Shown here piece after piece: positions 1 through 5,547 of a stretch of 9,630 nt of DNA. This stretch comes from Collinsella sp. (GTDB lineage Bacteria; Actinomycetota; Coriobacteriia; Coriobacteriales; Coriobacteriaceae). Location of the stretch: contig JAHYYP010000022.1 in assembly GCA_019424905.1 (NCBI GenBank), positions 1 through 9,630 on the forward strand. The letters run 5' to 3'. A program made the translations under genes and the position numbers. How positions within the stretch are numbered: position 1 is the first letter of the stretch; the number at the start of each line of letters is the position of its first letter. The notes under the pieces were generated by a model, which was not told the DNA's origin, did no database searches, and saw only the letters and a list, made by a program, of their open reading frames with translations.

Positions 1-53
1 TCAGCCAGGGCATCGACATTATTTTGGTTATCGGAATATACCGTCTTGGCCAC
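1..53 (-). CDS. Possible 5' end of an unidentified gene, cut by the window edge
   Basis: A GTG codon at 53-51 opens a frame that stays free of stops to the window edge and reads MAKTVYSDNQNNVDALA. An AAAGGGG ribosome-binding-like sequence lies 4 bases upstream of the GTG, and the preceding 100 bases contain the cstA terminator and an AT-rich palindromic stretch, which is where a new transcription unit would begin. Only 17 codons are visible, so no family can be named. A competing ATG frame starting near 69 is also open but has a less protein-like composition (Pro, Trp and Met rich). The call rests on start context only. Confidence 0.4.
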   Translation of the reverse strand, partial: MAKTVYSDNQNNVDALA

Positions 54-64
54 GGGGCCCCTTT

Positions 65-90
65 CATATGTACACATATACGTCTATATG
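65..90. promoter_or_regulatory. Overlapping AT-rich palindromes ahead of the left-edge gene
   Basis: Two overlapping inverted repeats are visible: ATATGT-AC-ACATAT at 66-79 and CATATA-CGTC-TATATG at 75-90. They sit 13 to 37 bases upstream of the putative GTG start at 53, where a promoter and operator would be expected. No convincing -35/-10 pair could be fixed; the AT-rich blocks may include the -10. The regulator is unknown. Confidence 0.3.
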
Positions 91-158
91 GTACAACGCG
101 CGCCCTTATCCACGCAAAACATCTGCGAGAACACTCGAGCGTCACCTGCCTTTGCATG

Positions 159-198
159 AAAAAAGGACCGAGCCCGCGAAGTCGCGGACCCGGTCTTT
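159..198 (-). terminator. Rho-independent terminator of cstA
   Basis: Read on the minus strand, a 13-bp stem (183-195 with 166-178, two G-U wobbles) closes a 4-base loop and is followed by C and then six T residues (164-159). It begins about 40 bases after the cstA stop codon. The plus-strand side has only three T residues, so termination is mainly in the cstA direction. Confidence 0.92.
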
Positions 199-237
199 CC
201 GAGTCATATAGATGTGACGTTCAACTCGTCAGGTCGA

Positions 238-2127
238 CTAAGCCTTGGCGGCCTCGGCGTCGGCAGGAGCCTCAGCGGCAGCGGCGCGGCCGTACTCGGC
301 CTTGCCCATCTCGGACCACTCGGGCTCCTCGTCAGGCATGGAGCCAGCCTCCTTGCCGAAGAACTCCTTGAGGCAGTTGACGGCGACAATGAGGCCCAGG
401 ACCATCAGCAGGACGGCGAAGACGAGCTGCAGGCCCTTGGTGGCGGCGACGGAGACGGCGGCCGTGGTGGCGGTAGCCGGGATGGTGCCGAAGAAGCCGT
501 AAGCCTGGACAGCGGCCATGCAGCCCATTGCGCTCTGGACCAGCGAGGTGAAGGTGCAGCAGAGCAGGAAGACGACGGGCACGTAGAGCATCCAACCCCT
601 GCGGCCGGTGCACTTGCAGAACACGGCGAGGGTGATCATGGTCATGCCGCCGAGCAGCTGGTTGGAAGCACCAAAGAGCGGCCAGATGTTGGCATAGCCA
701 CCAAAAGCGAGGGCGAGACCGGGAAGCAGGGTAACGACCGTGGCGAACCAGGGGTTGCCGAGTACCTTCATGTAGCCGGCCTTGGACTCGATGGCCAGGG
801 CGTCGTTGGTCTGGGCAAAGAACTCGGAGAACGAGGTGCGAGCGATGCGGGCGACGGCGTCGAGCGAGGTCAGAGCCAGAGCGGAGACGTTCATGGTCAT
901 AAAGACGGTAGCGAGCGTGCCGTCAACACCGAAGGCCTGCATACCGCGGGAGATGCCAGCGGCGAAGATCTGGAACGGGGTGGAAGCGACACCGGCGTTG
1001 AGGGCGCCGGTACCGGCGGTGTTCATGTCGGAGAACATGATGCCGGCGACGATGATGGCAAGGATGCCGACGAAGGACTCGACGATCATGGCGCCGTAAC
1101 CGACCTTGACGGCGTCCTGCTCCTTCTCGACCTGCTTAGAAGAGGTGCCGGAAGAAACGAGGCTGTGGAAACCGGAGAGAGCACCGCAAGCGACGGAGAC
1201 GAACAGGACCGGGAACATCATGCCGGAGGCAGTGGAGAAGCCGGTAAAGACCGGAGCGGTGATAGTGGCCTGACCGTTGACGCCCAGGACGACGATGCCG
1301 AGGACAGCGCAGACGATCATGACGATCATCATGATGGAAGTGAGGTAGTCACGCGGGGTCTTGAGCATCTGGATGGGCATAGCGCCAGCGAAGACCAGGT
1401 AGACCATGACGACGGCGAACCACTGGAACTTATCCAGGTAGACCGGAAACTGCATACCGACGGCGAACATGAGAACCATGAGGACCACGCCGGTGACGAA
1501 CTCGGCAGCGCCGGTGAGGTTGAACTTCTTCTGGGCCCAACCAAAGGCGATAGCGACGAAGGTGAACAGGATGGAGATGGTACCAGCGCAGCCGGCGGCA
1601 TAGGACTTGGTGAAGTCGATGGCACCGGTAGCAGCACCAGAAGCGTCAACGGCCGGGGTGAACATAAACGTCTTGCAGACCATGTCGGTAAAGGCGGCGA
1701 TGACGATGATGCAGAACAGCCAGCAGAACAGCAGGAACAGGCGACGGCCGGTCTTGCCGATATACTTCTCGATGAGCTGAGCGAGTGACTTGCCGTTGTT
1801 CTTCATCGAAGCGTACAGGGCACCAAAGTCGTGGACGGCGCCAAAGAAGATGCCGCCGACGAGGACCCAGAGCACGACGGGCAGCCAGCCAAAGGCCATG
1901 GCGACGATCGTACCCGTGACAGGGCCAGCACCGCAGATCGAGCTGAACTGGTGCGAAAACGCGGTGAAGGCGGAGACGGGCGAGAAGCTGTTGCCGTCCT
2001 TCATGCGCTTGGCCGGCGTGAGGGCCTCTTTGTCAACGCCCCACTTGTTGGCCAGCCAGCGGCCGTAGCCCAGATAGCCGCAGGCGAGCACCGCCGCGGC
2101 CACAACCATGAGCAAAACTCCGTTCAT
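238..2127 (-). CDS. cstA: CstA family transporter (carbon starvation protein)
   Basis: A 629-residue polytopic inner-membrane protein of the CstA/BtsT family, whose characterised members import peptides or pyruvate when carbon is limiting; the substrate here cannot be read from sequence. Family signatures are clear: HQFSSICGAGPVTG at residues 59-72, GAVHDF at 96-101, GFHSLVSSGTSSKQ at 319-332 and PLFGASNQLL at 483-492. Hydrophobic segments fill most of residues 1-590, and the last 35 or so residues form an acidic, Ala/Glu-rich cytoplasmic-looking tail. It is somewhat shorter than the roughly 700-residue E. coli CstA. The ATG at 2127 has a GAGGAGG ribosome binding site 7 bases upstream, which fixes the start. 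It is monocistronic: its own promoter lies about 245 bases upstream, a leader terminator lies between promoter and start, and a terminator follows the stop. Confidence 0.95.
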   Translation of the reverse strand: MNGVLLMVVAAAVLACGYLGYGRWLANKWGVDKEALTPAKRMKDGNSFSPVSAFTAFSHQFSSICGAGPVTGTIVAMAFGWLPVVLWVLVGGIFFGAVHDFGALYASMKNNGKSLAQLIEKYIGKTGRRLFLLFCWLFCIIVIAAFTDMVCKTFMFTPAVDASGAATGAIDFTKSYAAGCAGTISILFTFVAIAFGWAQKKFNLTGAAEFVTGVVLMVLMFAVGMQFPVYLDKFQWFAVVMVYLVFAGAMPIQMLKTPRDYLTSIMMIVMIVCAVLGIVVLGVNGQATITAPVFTGFSTASGMMFPVLFVSVACGALSGFHSLVSSGTSSKQVEKEQDAVKVGYGAMIVESFVGILAIIVAGIMFSDMNTAGTGALNAGVASTPFQIFAAGISRGMQAFGVDGTLATVFMTMNVSALALTSLDAVARIARTSFSEFFAQTNDALAIESKAGYMKVLGNPWFATVVTLLPGLALAFGGYANIWPLFGASNQLLGGMTMITLAVFCKCTGRRGWMLYVPVVFLLCCTFTSLVQSAMGCMAAVQAYGFFGTIPATATTAAVSVAATKGLQLVFAVLLMVLGLIVAVNCLKEFFGKEAGSMPDEEPEWSEMGKAEYGRAAAAEAPADAEAAKA

Positions 2128-2134
2128 TACATTT

Positions 2135-2141
2135 CCTCCTC
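2135..2141 (-). promoter_or_regulatory. Ribosome binding site of cstA
   Basis: GAGGAGG on the minus strand lies 7 bases before the ATG at 2127. It lies just beyond the leader terminator hairpin, so the terminator regulates read-through into cstA without itself covering this site. Confidence 0.85.
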
Positions 2142-2162
2142 TAAAAAGAACTTCCTAGACAT

Positions 2163-2201
2163 AAAAAATGAGGGCCGTCGGTTGCGCTCGACGGCCCTCA
2201 T
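2163..2201 (-). terminator. Intrinsic terminator inside the cstA leader (candidate attenuator)
   Basis: A perfect 13-bp stem (2189-2201 with 2168-2180) around an 8-base loop is followed on the minus strand by a run of T residues complementary to 2168-2163. It is only about 40 bases upstream of the cstA ATG and lies downstream of the cstA promoter, so it should stop cstA transcripts early unless it is disrupted. The alternative, that it terminates the tsa operon, is less likely. A strong promoter and a separate hairpin at the tsaD end lie between it and tsaD. Confidence 0.85.
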
Positions 2202-2204
2202 CTT

Positions 2205-2290
2205 CATCAGCCGCCCGTTATCGTACGGGCTAGCTGTATGTGCTAACCCGCATCAGATAATTACTACGCTGATAATGTTTAGCTGATGCG
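2205..2290 (-). promoter_or_regulatory. Competing hairpins of the cstA leader
   Basis: In the minus-strand RNA several pairings exclude each other. Hairpin A pairs 2283-2290 with 2249-2256 (8 bp). Hairpin B pairs 2242-2250 with 2226-2234 (9 bp, one G-U). Hairpin C pairs 2225-2230 with 2213-2218 (6 bp). B and C share 2226-2230, and A and B overlap at 2249-2250. The 2282-2288 segment can instead pair with 2205-2211 (7 bp), and 2210-2215 can pair weakly with 2190-2195 in the 5' arm of the terminator (6 bp, one G-U), which would act as an antiterminator. The pairings were found by eye; energies were not computed. Confidence 0.5.
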
Positions 2291-2297
2291 TGAACAT
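2253..2297 (-). CDS. Candidate leader peptide upstream of cstA
   Basis: A 14-codon ORF, MFTHQLNIISVVII, starts at ATG 2297 and stops with TGA at 2255-2253. An AAGAGGA sequence (2314-2308) lies about 10 bases upstream of the ATG, an acceptable ribosome binding site. Six of the last seven residues are Ile or Val (ATT, ATC, GTA, GTA, ATT, ATC), and the stop codon falls in the 3' arm of leader hairpin A, just before the attenuator hairpins. This is the usual arrangement of a leader peptide that senses branched-chain aminoacyl-tRNA, as known for ilv operons. A longer in-frame version from ATG 2321 (22 codons) lacks a ribosome binding site. Such a short ORF could arise by chance. Confidence 0.4.
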   Translation of the reverse strand: MFTHQLNIISVVII

Positions 2298-2321
2298 GTC
2301 TAAGAAATCCTCTTCAATCAT

Positions 2322-2350
2322 GATGTGAACGATCCGTGCGTGTTCACATC
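2322..2350. repeat. Perfect 9-bp inverted repeat near the cstA transcription start
   Basis: GATGTGAAC at 2322-2330 and GTTCACATC at 2342-2350 are exact inverse complements separated by 11 bases. The element begins about 12 bases downstream of the predicted start of transcription, so it could be a 5'-terminal stem-loop of the leader RNA or a protein-binding operator. A further related half-site, TGAACA, occurs at 2291-2296. The 15-base spacing between TGTGA and TCACA is too wide for a CRP-type site. Confidence 0.5.
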
Positions 2351-2368
2351 CCCCAGTGGTTGAAAAGG

Positions 2369-2397
2369 AGTATGAAACTTTAGTTACCTAAAGTCAA
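2369..2397 (-). promoter_or_regulatory. Sigma-70-type promoter of cstA with internal palindrome
   Basis: On the minus strand TTGACT (2397-2392) is a near-consensus -35 and CATACT (2374-2369) a fair -10, separated by exactly 17 bases. Transcription would start near 2362, giving a leader of about 235 bases. The spacer is occupied by a perfect palindrome, ACTTTAG-TTAC-CTAAAGT at 2377-2394, placed where a repressor would block RNA polymerase. AT-rich sequence with a seven-A tract lies upstream of the -35 and may act as an UP element. Confidence 0.7.
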
Positions 2398-2411
2398 CGC
2401 AAATATGTAAT

Positions 2412-2436
2412 GAATTTTCAGCTTTTTTTGAAATTC
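2412..2436. repeat. Imperfect AT-rich inverted repeat upstream of the cstA promoter
   Basis: GAATTTTCA (2412-2420) and TGAAATTC (2429-2436) are inverse complements apart from one extra T. A seven-T run (2423-2429) lies between and partly within them. Being directly upstream of the -35, it is a possible UP element or activator site. It has no obvious terminator role because the T run is inside the structure. Confidence 0.3.
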
Positions 2437-2515
2437 TCGGTATAAAACGTCACTGACCTCGGACTTTACCCCACGACAGTTTTTGCATGAGAGATGCCCC
2501 TGAGAGCCGCGGGAG

Positions 2516-2640
2516 CCGGGCGGAGGGGCCGGATATAAGGTTTATCGCGAGTTCCGCACGCAAAGAAGGCCACTTAATGTGGCCTTCGTCTTGCGCAGGA
2601 CTGTAGAGCAGGAAACCTTATATCCGGCCCCTCCGTCCGG
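2516..2640. repeat. Long inverted repeat (28-base arms) with nested hairpin after tsaD
   Basis: Arms 2516-2543 and 2613-2640 are inverse complements over 28 bases with one mismatch (a G-U pair if transcribed from the plus strand, C-A from the minus). The 69-base interior contains a perfect 9-bp hairpin, 2565-2573 with 2579-2587, flanked by cgcaa/ttgcg that can extend it, so the whole block can fold into one long rod. It begins about 17 bases after the tsaD stop. It may be the 3' end and terminator of the tsa operon, a stable 3' UTR structure, or a MITE/REP-like repeat. A short CCGCG occurs just outside both ends but is too short and GC-biased to count as a target duplication. Confidence 0.8.
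2558..2591 (-). terminator. Probable terminator of the acpS-tsaD operon
   Basis: Within the long inverted repeat, the minus-strand RNA forms GAAGGCCAC-ATTAA-GTGGCCTTC followed by TTTGCG. The 9-bp stem is strong but the T tract is short and interrupted, so termination could be partial or depend on the surrounding long stem. It is about 70 bases after the tsaD stop codon, and no better terminator is visible before the cstA promoter. Confidence 0.45.
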
Positions 2641-2657
2641 GGACCGCGCCGTACCAG

Positions 2658-5042
2658 CTACAGCGTCATGTTTGGATCGGCGTCGACGTCGAACGGCGAG
2701 ATTTCACCTCGGTCGAATTTACGGCGAGCGACCTCCGCAATCATGGCTGCGTTATCGGTACAGGCAGACAAGGGCGGCACCGTTACGCGAATCCCCTGAC
2801 GCCCAAGCTTCTTGATCATCATCTCGCGCAGATGCGGGTTGGCCGAGACGCCGCCACCGATGCAGTATTCCTTGCATCCGGTAGCGTGCAATGCGTTTTT
2901 GGCCTTCTTGTACTGCACGTCAAAGACAGCTGCCTCAAACGAAGCTGCCAGATCGGGCAGGTGAATCGTGCGCCCGGCCTTGGTCTCCTGTTCAATGTAG
3001 AGCGTCACAGCGGTTTTAAGGCCCGAAAGCGAGAAGCGATAGTCTCCTCTGCTGTTAAGCGCACGGGGGAAATCGATCGCCTTGGGGTTGCCCGTCTCGG
3101 CCAGCTTGGAAATGATGGGGCCACCGGGATAGCCCAGACCCAATGCCTTGGCTACCTTGTCGAAGGCCTCGCCCACAGCGTCGTCGAGCGTCTCACCGAG
3201 CACCTCGTAGTCGCCCCACGCCTTCACGTGCACGAGCATGGTGTGCCCACCCGAGACAAGCGTGAAGATAAACGGCGGTTTGAGGTCGGGTTGCGCCAGC
3301 AGGTTGGCAAACAGGTGCCCCTCCAGATGGTTGACGCACACGAGCGGCTTGCCGGCAGCGTAGGCAAAGCCCTTGGCGAAGGCGACGCCAACCACGAGCG
3401 CGCCCACCAGGCCCGGACCCTGTGTCACGCCCACGGCGGCAAGCTCGCTGGGGGCAATGGCTCCATCCTCAAGACCAAGCGATGCTGCGGCATCCTCAAG
3501 CGCCGCATCCACGACACTCACAATCACCTCGACGTGTTTGCGCGAGGCGATCTCGGGCACCACGCCGCCAAAGCGGGCGTGAAAATCAATCTGCGTCGAC
3601 ACCTGGTTGGCCAGCATATTGCCATCCGCATCGATAATCGCCACGGCCGTCTCGTCGCAGGAGCTCTCGATAGCGAGCACTAGGCGGCGGCGCTCAATTT
3701 CGGCACGCTCCCCCTCGGAGCGCCCAGGCGCAGGCAGCGGCCACACGCGCTGCTCTGCCGCCGTCGGCTCGGGCGAAGCATTGTCGACCGGAAGTACCAG
3801 GGGCAGCGGGGCCGTCATGACGATGGCGTCCTTGCCGGCACCATAGTAGCCGCGGCGACGGCCAGCCTCGGTAAAGCCCAGAGCGTTATAGAGCGCAATC
3901 GCTCCCTCGTTGCCGTCCTCGACCTCGAGCGAAGCCGTGGTGCAGCCGAGCATCTGGGCATCATAGCTCACATGCGACAGCAGCTTGCGGGCAATGCCCT
4001 CACGGCGATGTGCCGGGTCGACGGCGACATCCAGAATCTGCACATCACCGTCCACGACCATACCGCCGGCAAGGCCCAGTAGCTTGCCGTCGTCGTGTGC
4101 CACCCACCAACTACGCGGCGCAGCAACGTCCTCGCCCAGTTCGGACAGGAACATGCCCGGCGTCCACGCCTCGTGTCCGGCACCTTCAAAGCAGGCAGCC
4201 TCCAGCGCGCTCGCGCCCTCGGCATCCGCCGCGCCCATGGGACGGAACTGCAGATGACGACCGGCGAGCTCATCGGCAACGCCCGTAATTTCGCTCTGCG
4301 CACTCTCGGCAAGACCAAGACGCTTGCGCTCGTTTTCCTCGGCATCCGAAAGGCGCGTGTAAATCGGCAGGACGCGAGCCGGATCGCCGTCACCCGCAGC
4401 GTGCGCGAGCAGCAAGCCCTCGCCCGAAGGCCACCACAGGTCGCGCTCCACGCAGCGGGCGGTCTCGTCCTCACCCAGCAGCTTGCCATAGCGCACGAGA
4501 CCGTCACCGGTCAGCTGAACCTGGTCCCAGTCCGCTGCTTGGCGCCACTCATCGAGCGCCACGGCGGCCTTGACCACGTGTTCGCGCTCAAATTGACGCT
4601 CGGGGCCCTCATCGACCAGCATATACAGCGCCGGATATACCTCACCGCGCATAGCATCGGCCAAGATACCAAGCTTGCCGCGCACGCCAGCCTTCCACGC
4701 CGTCCAAGCGCAAGAGTCGAGCGTCGACACGCCCAGCAGCGGAACATTGGCACCACGCGCGAGGCCCTTGGCAGTGGAGATGCCGATGCGCACACCCGTA
4801 AAGGACCCCGGGCCGCGGCCGACCACATAGCAACCAACATCGCTGCGATCCAGACCGGCTTGAGCCAGCACGCCATCAACGGTATTCACGAGCTCAACGT
4901 TGGCGTGACGGCGACACATGTGGTCGCCACTCACGAGCTTCGTCTCGCCCGTCTGCCCATCAATCCAGCTTGCCGCGCAGGCAAGCATGTCGGTCGAGGT
5001 ATCGAGCGCCACCACCAGCGCGTTGTCGTTATGCAAGCTCAT
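2658..5042 (-). CDS. tsaD: TsaB-RimI-TsaD fusion: tRNA t6A37 threonylcarbamoyltransferase subunits with a ribosomal-protein acetyltransferase
   Basis: A 794-residue three-domain protein. Residues 8 to about 241 are TsaB, the ASKHA-fold partner of TsaD, with GRGPGSFTGVRIG at 75-87. Residues 263-411 are a RimI-type GNAT acetyltransferase (N-terminal alanine of ribosomal protein S18) with acetyl-CoA loop RREGIA at 346-351, likely catalytic E373, and ALYNALGF with Y385. A Pro/Glu-rich linker of about 40 residues follows. Residues 452-794 are TsaD, which transfers threonylcarbamoyl to A37 of ANN-decoding tRNAs: ESSCDETA at 459-466, NHLEGH at 571-576 with metal ligands H572 and H576, SGGHT at 597-601, FSLSGLKT at 670-677, GGGVSAN at 729-735 and metal ligand D763. 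All key residues are present. ATG 5042 overlaps the end of tsaE by 14 bases and has AAGG about 9 bases upstream; an in-frame TTG at 5060 (800 residues) is a weaker alternative. TsaC/Sua5, which makes the donor, is not in the window. Confidence 0.95.
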   Translation of the reverse strand: MSLHNDNALVVALDTSTDMLACAASWIDGQTGETKLVSGDHMCRRHANVELVNTVDGVLAQAGLDRSDVGCYVVGRGPGSFTGVRIGISTAKGLARGANVPLLGVSTLDSCAWTAWKAGVRGKLGILADAMRGEVYPALYMLVDEGPERQFEREHVVKAAVALDEWRQAADWDQVQLTGDGLVRYGKLLGEDETARCVERDLWWPSGEGLLLAHAAGDGDPARVLPIYTRLSDAEENERKRLGLAESAQSEITGVADELAGRHLQFRPMGAADAEGASALEAACFEGAGHEAWTPGMFLSELGEDVAAPRSWWVAHDDGKLLGLAGGMVVDGDVQILDVAVDPAHRREGIARKLLSHVSYDAQMLGCTTASLEVEDGNEGAIALYNALGFTEAGRRRGYYGAGKDAIVMTAPLPLVLPVDNASPEPTAAEQRVWPLPAPGRSEGERAEIERRRLVLAIESSCDETAVAIIDADGNMLANQVSTQIDFHARFGGVVPEIASRKHVEVIVSVVDAALEDAAASLGLEDGAIAPSELAAVGVTQGPGLVGALVVGVAFAKGFAYAAGKPLVCVNHLEGHLFANLLAQPDLKPPFIFTLVSGGHTMLVHVKAWGDYEVLGETLDDAVGEAFDKVAKALGLGYPGGPIISKLAETGNPKAIDFPRALNSRGDYRFSLSGLKTAVTLYIEQETKAGRTIHLPDLAASFEAAVFDVQYKKAKNALHATGCKEYCIGGGVSANPHLREMMIKKLGRQGIRVTVPPLSACTDNAAMIAEVARRKFDRGEISPFDVDADPNMTL

Positions 5043-5535
5043 CTTGTACAGCCTTATCAATCAAATGGGAAAGCTCCATTGCACGGTCACCGTGCGCCTC
5101 AAGCGTTATCGTTCGCACATCGCTGTCGCCCTCATCACGCTTGAGCGTCACCGAAAGATACTCATCCGTCAGCTCGTCCTGGAATTGTTCGCCCCATTCC
5201 AGCAGGCAAGCACCCTCATAGCCCAGCACATCGAAAATGCCCGTATCCTCGAGCTCGTAGGCATGCTCCAGGCGGTATAGATCAAAGTGAAACAGCGGAA
5301 TACGACCTTGATCGTGAACGGCCATGAGCGCAAACGTAGGGCTCGTAACCATATGCCCATCGCCCAGCCCGCGCGAGACGCCCTTGGTAAAGTGAGTTTT
5401 GCCCACTCCCAGGCCACCGGTCAGGATGAGCACATCGCCGTCCTCAAGGCACGGTGCAATTAGCTCGCCAAAGTACTCCGTATCGGCAGCGCAAGTCGTT
5501 TTGTAAGTACCTACCCCCAGGCGCTCCAGGGACAT
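5029..5535 (-). CDS. tsaE: TsaE, ATPase of the tRNA t6A37 threonylcarbamoyltransferase complex
   Basis: A 168-residue P-loop protein of the TsaE (YjeE) family, which binds the TsaB-TsaD dimer and drives its catalytic cycle by ATP hydrolysis in the cytoplasm. The Walker A motif GGLGVGKT is at residues 40-47, followed by TSPTF at 64-68, HFDLYRLE at 83-90 and LLEWGE at 111-116, all family hallmarks; the length is normal. The ATG at 5535 has AAGGAGC 4 bases upstream. The gene begins 12 bases after the UDG stop and its last 14 bases overlap the start of the TsaB-RimI-TsaD fusion. The two adjacent genes therefore supply every protein of the TsaBDE complex, and the overlap suggests translational coupling. 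Confidence 0.95.
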   Translation of the reverse strand: MSLERLGVGTYKTTCAADTEYFGELIAPCLEDGDVLILTGGLGVGKTHFTKGVSRGLGDGHMVTSPTFALMAVHDQGRIPLFHFDLYRLEHAYELEDTGIFDVLGYEGACLLEWGEQFQDELTDEYLSVTLKRDEGDSDVRTITLEAHGDRAMELSHLIDKAVQDELA

Positions 5536-5547
5536 ATATGCTCCTTA

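Noticed and set aside
214..1788. 524-codon open frame on the plus strand opposite cstA
   Set aside because: It is a Gly/Asp/Glu-rich low-complexity translation typical of the antisense frame of a GC-rich gene. It lies wholly over cstA, which has strong family motifs, a ribosome binding site and a terminator.
2322..2350. CRP-type TGTGA...TCACA site in the cstA leader
   Set aside because: The half-sites are 15 bases apart instead of 6, so a CRP dimer would not fit. It is kept only as an unexplained inverted repeat.
2453..2491. 12-codon minus-strand ORF beginning at the ATG near 2488
   Set aside because: There is no ribosome binding site at a usable distance and no structure around it. It is short enough to be chance and lies upstream of the cstA promoter.
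2485..2520. Plus-strand CTGAGAG region resembling the THI-box start of a TPP riboswitch
   Set aside because: The second conserved half of the TPP aptamer (the GATCTGG...TAATACCAGCG block) is absent, and no plus-strand gene lies downstream.
2640..2657. Minus-strand TGGTACGGCGCGG after the tsaD stop, resembling the T-box antiterminator motif
   Set aside because: It has an extra G-C insertion relative to TGGTACCGCG. No specifier stem-loop can fit because tsaD coding sequence lies directly upstream, and no aminoacyl-tRNA-related gene follows.
2579..2815. 78-codon plus-strand frame starting in the long inverted repeat
   Set aside because: Its start lies in the loop-side arm of the inner hairpin and most of it is antisense to the conserved TsaD C-terminus. 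No ribosome binding site is evident.
4095..5144. 349-codon open frame on the plus strand opposite the tsaB and rimI domains
   Set aside because: It is antisense to a gene with clear conserved motifs, its composition is Arg/His/Ala biased, and no domain is recognisable.
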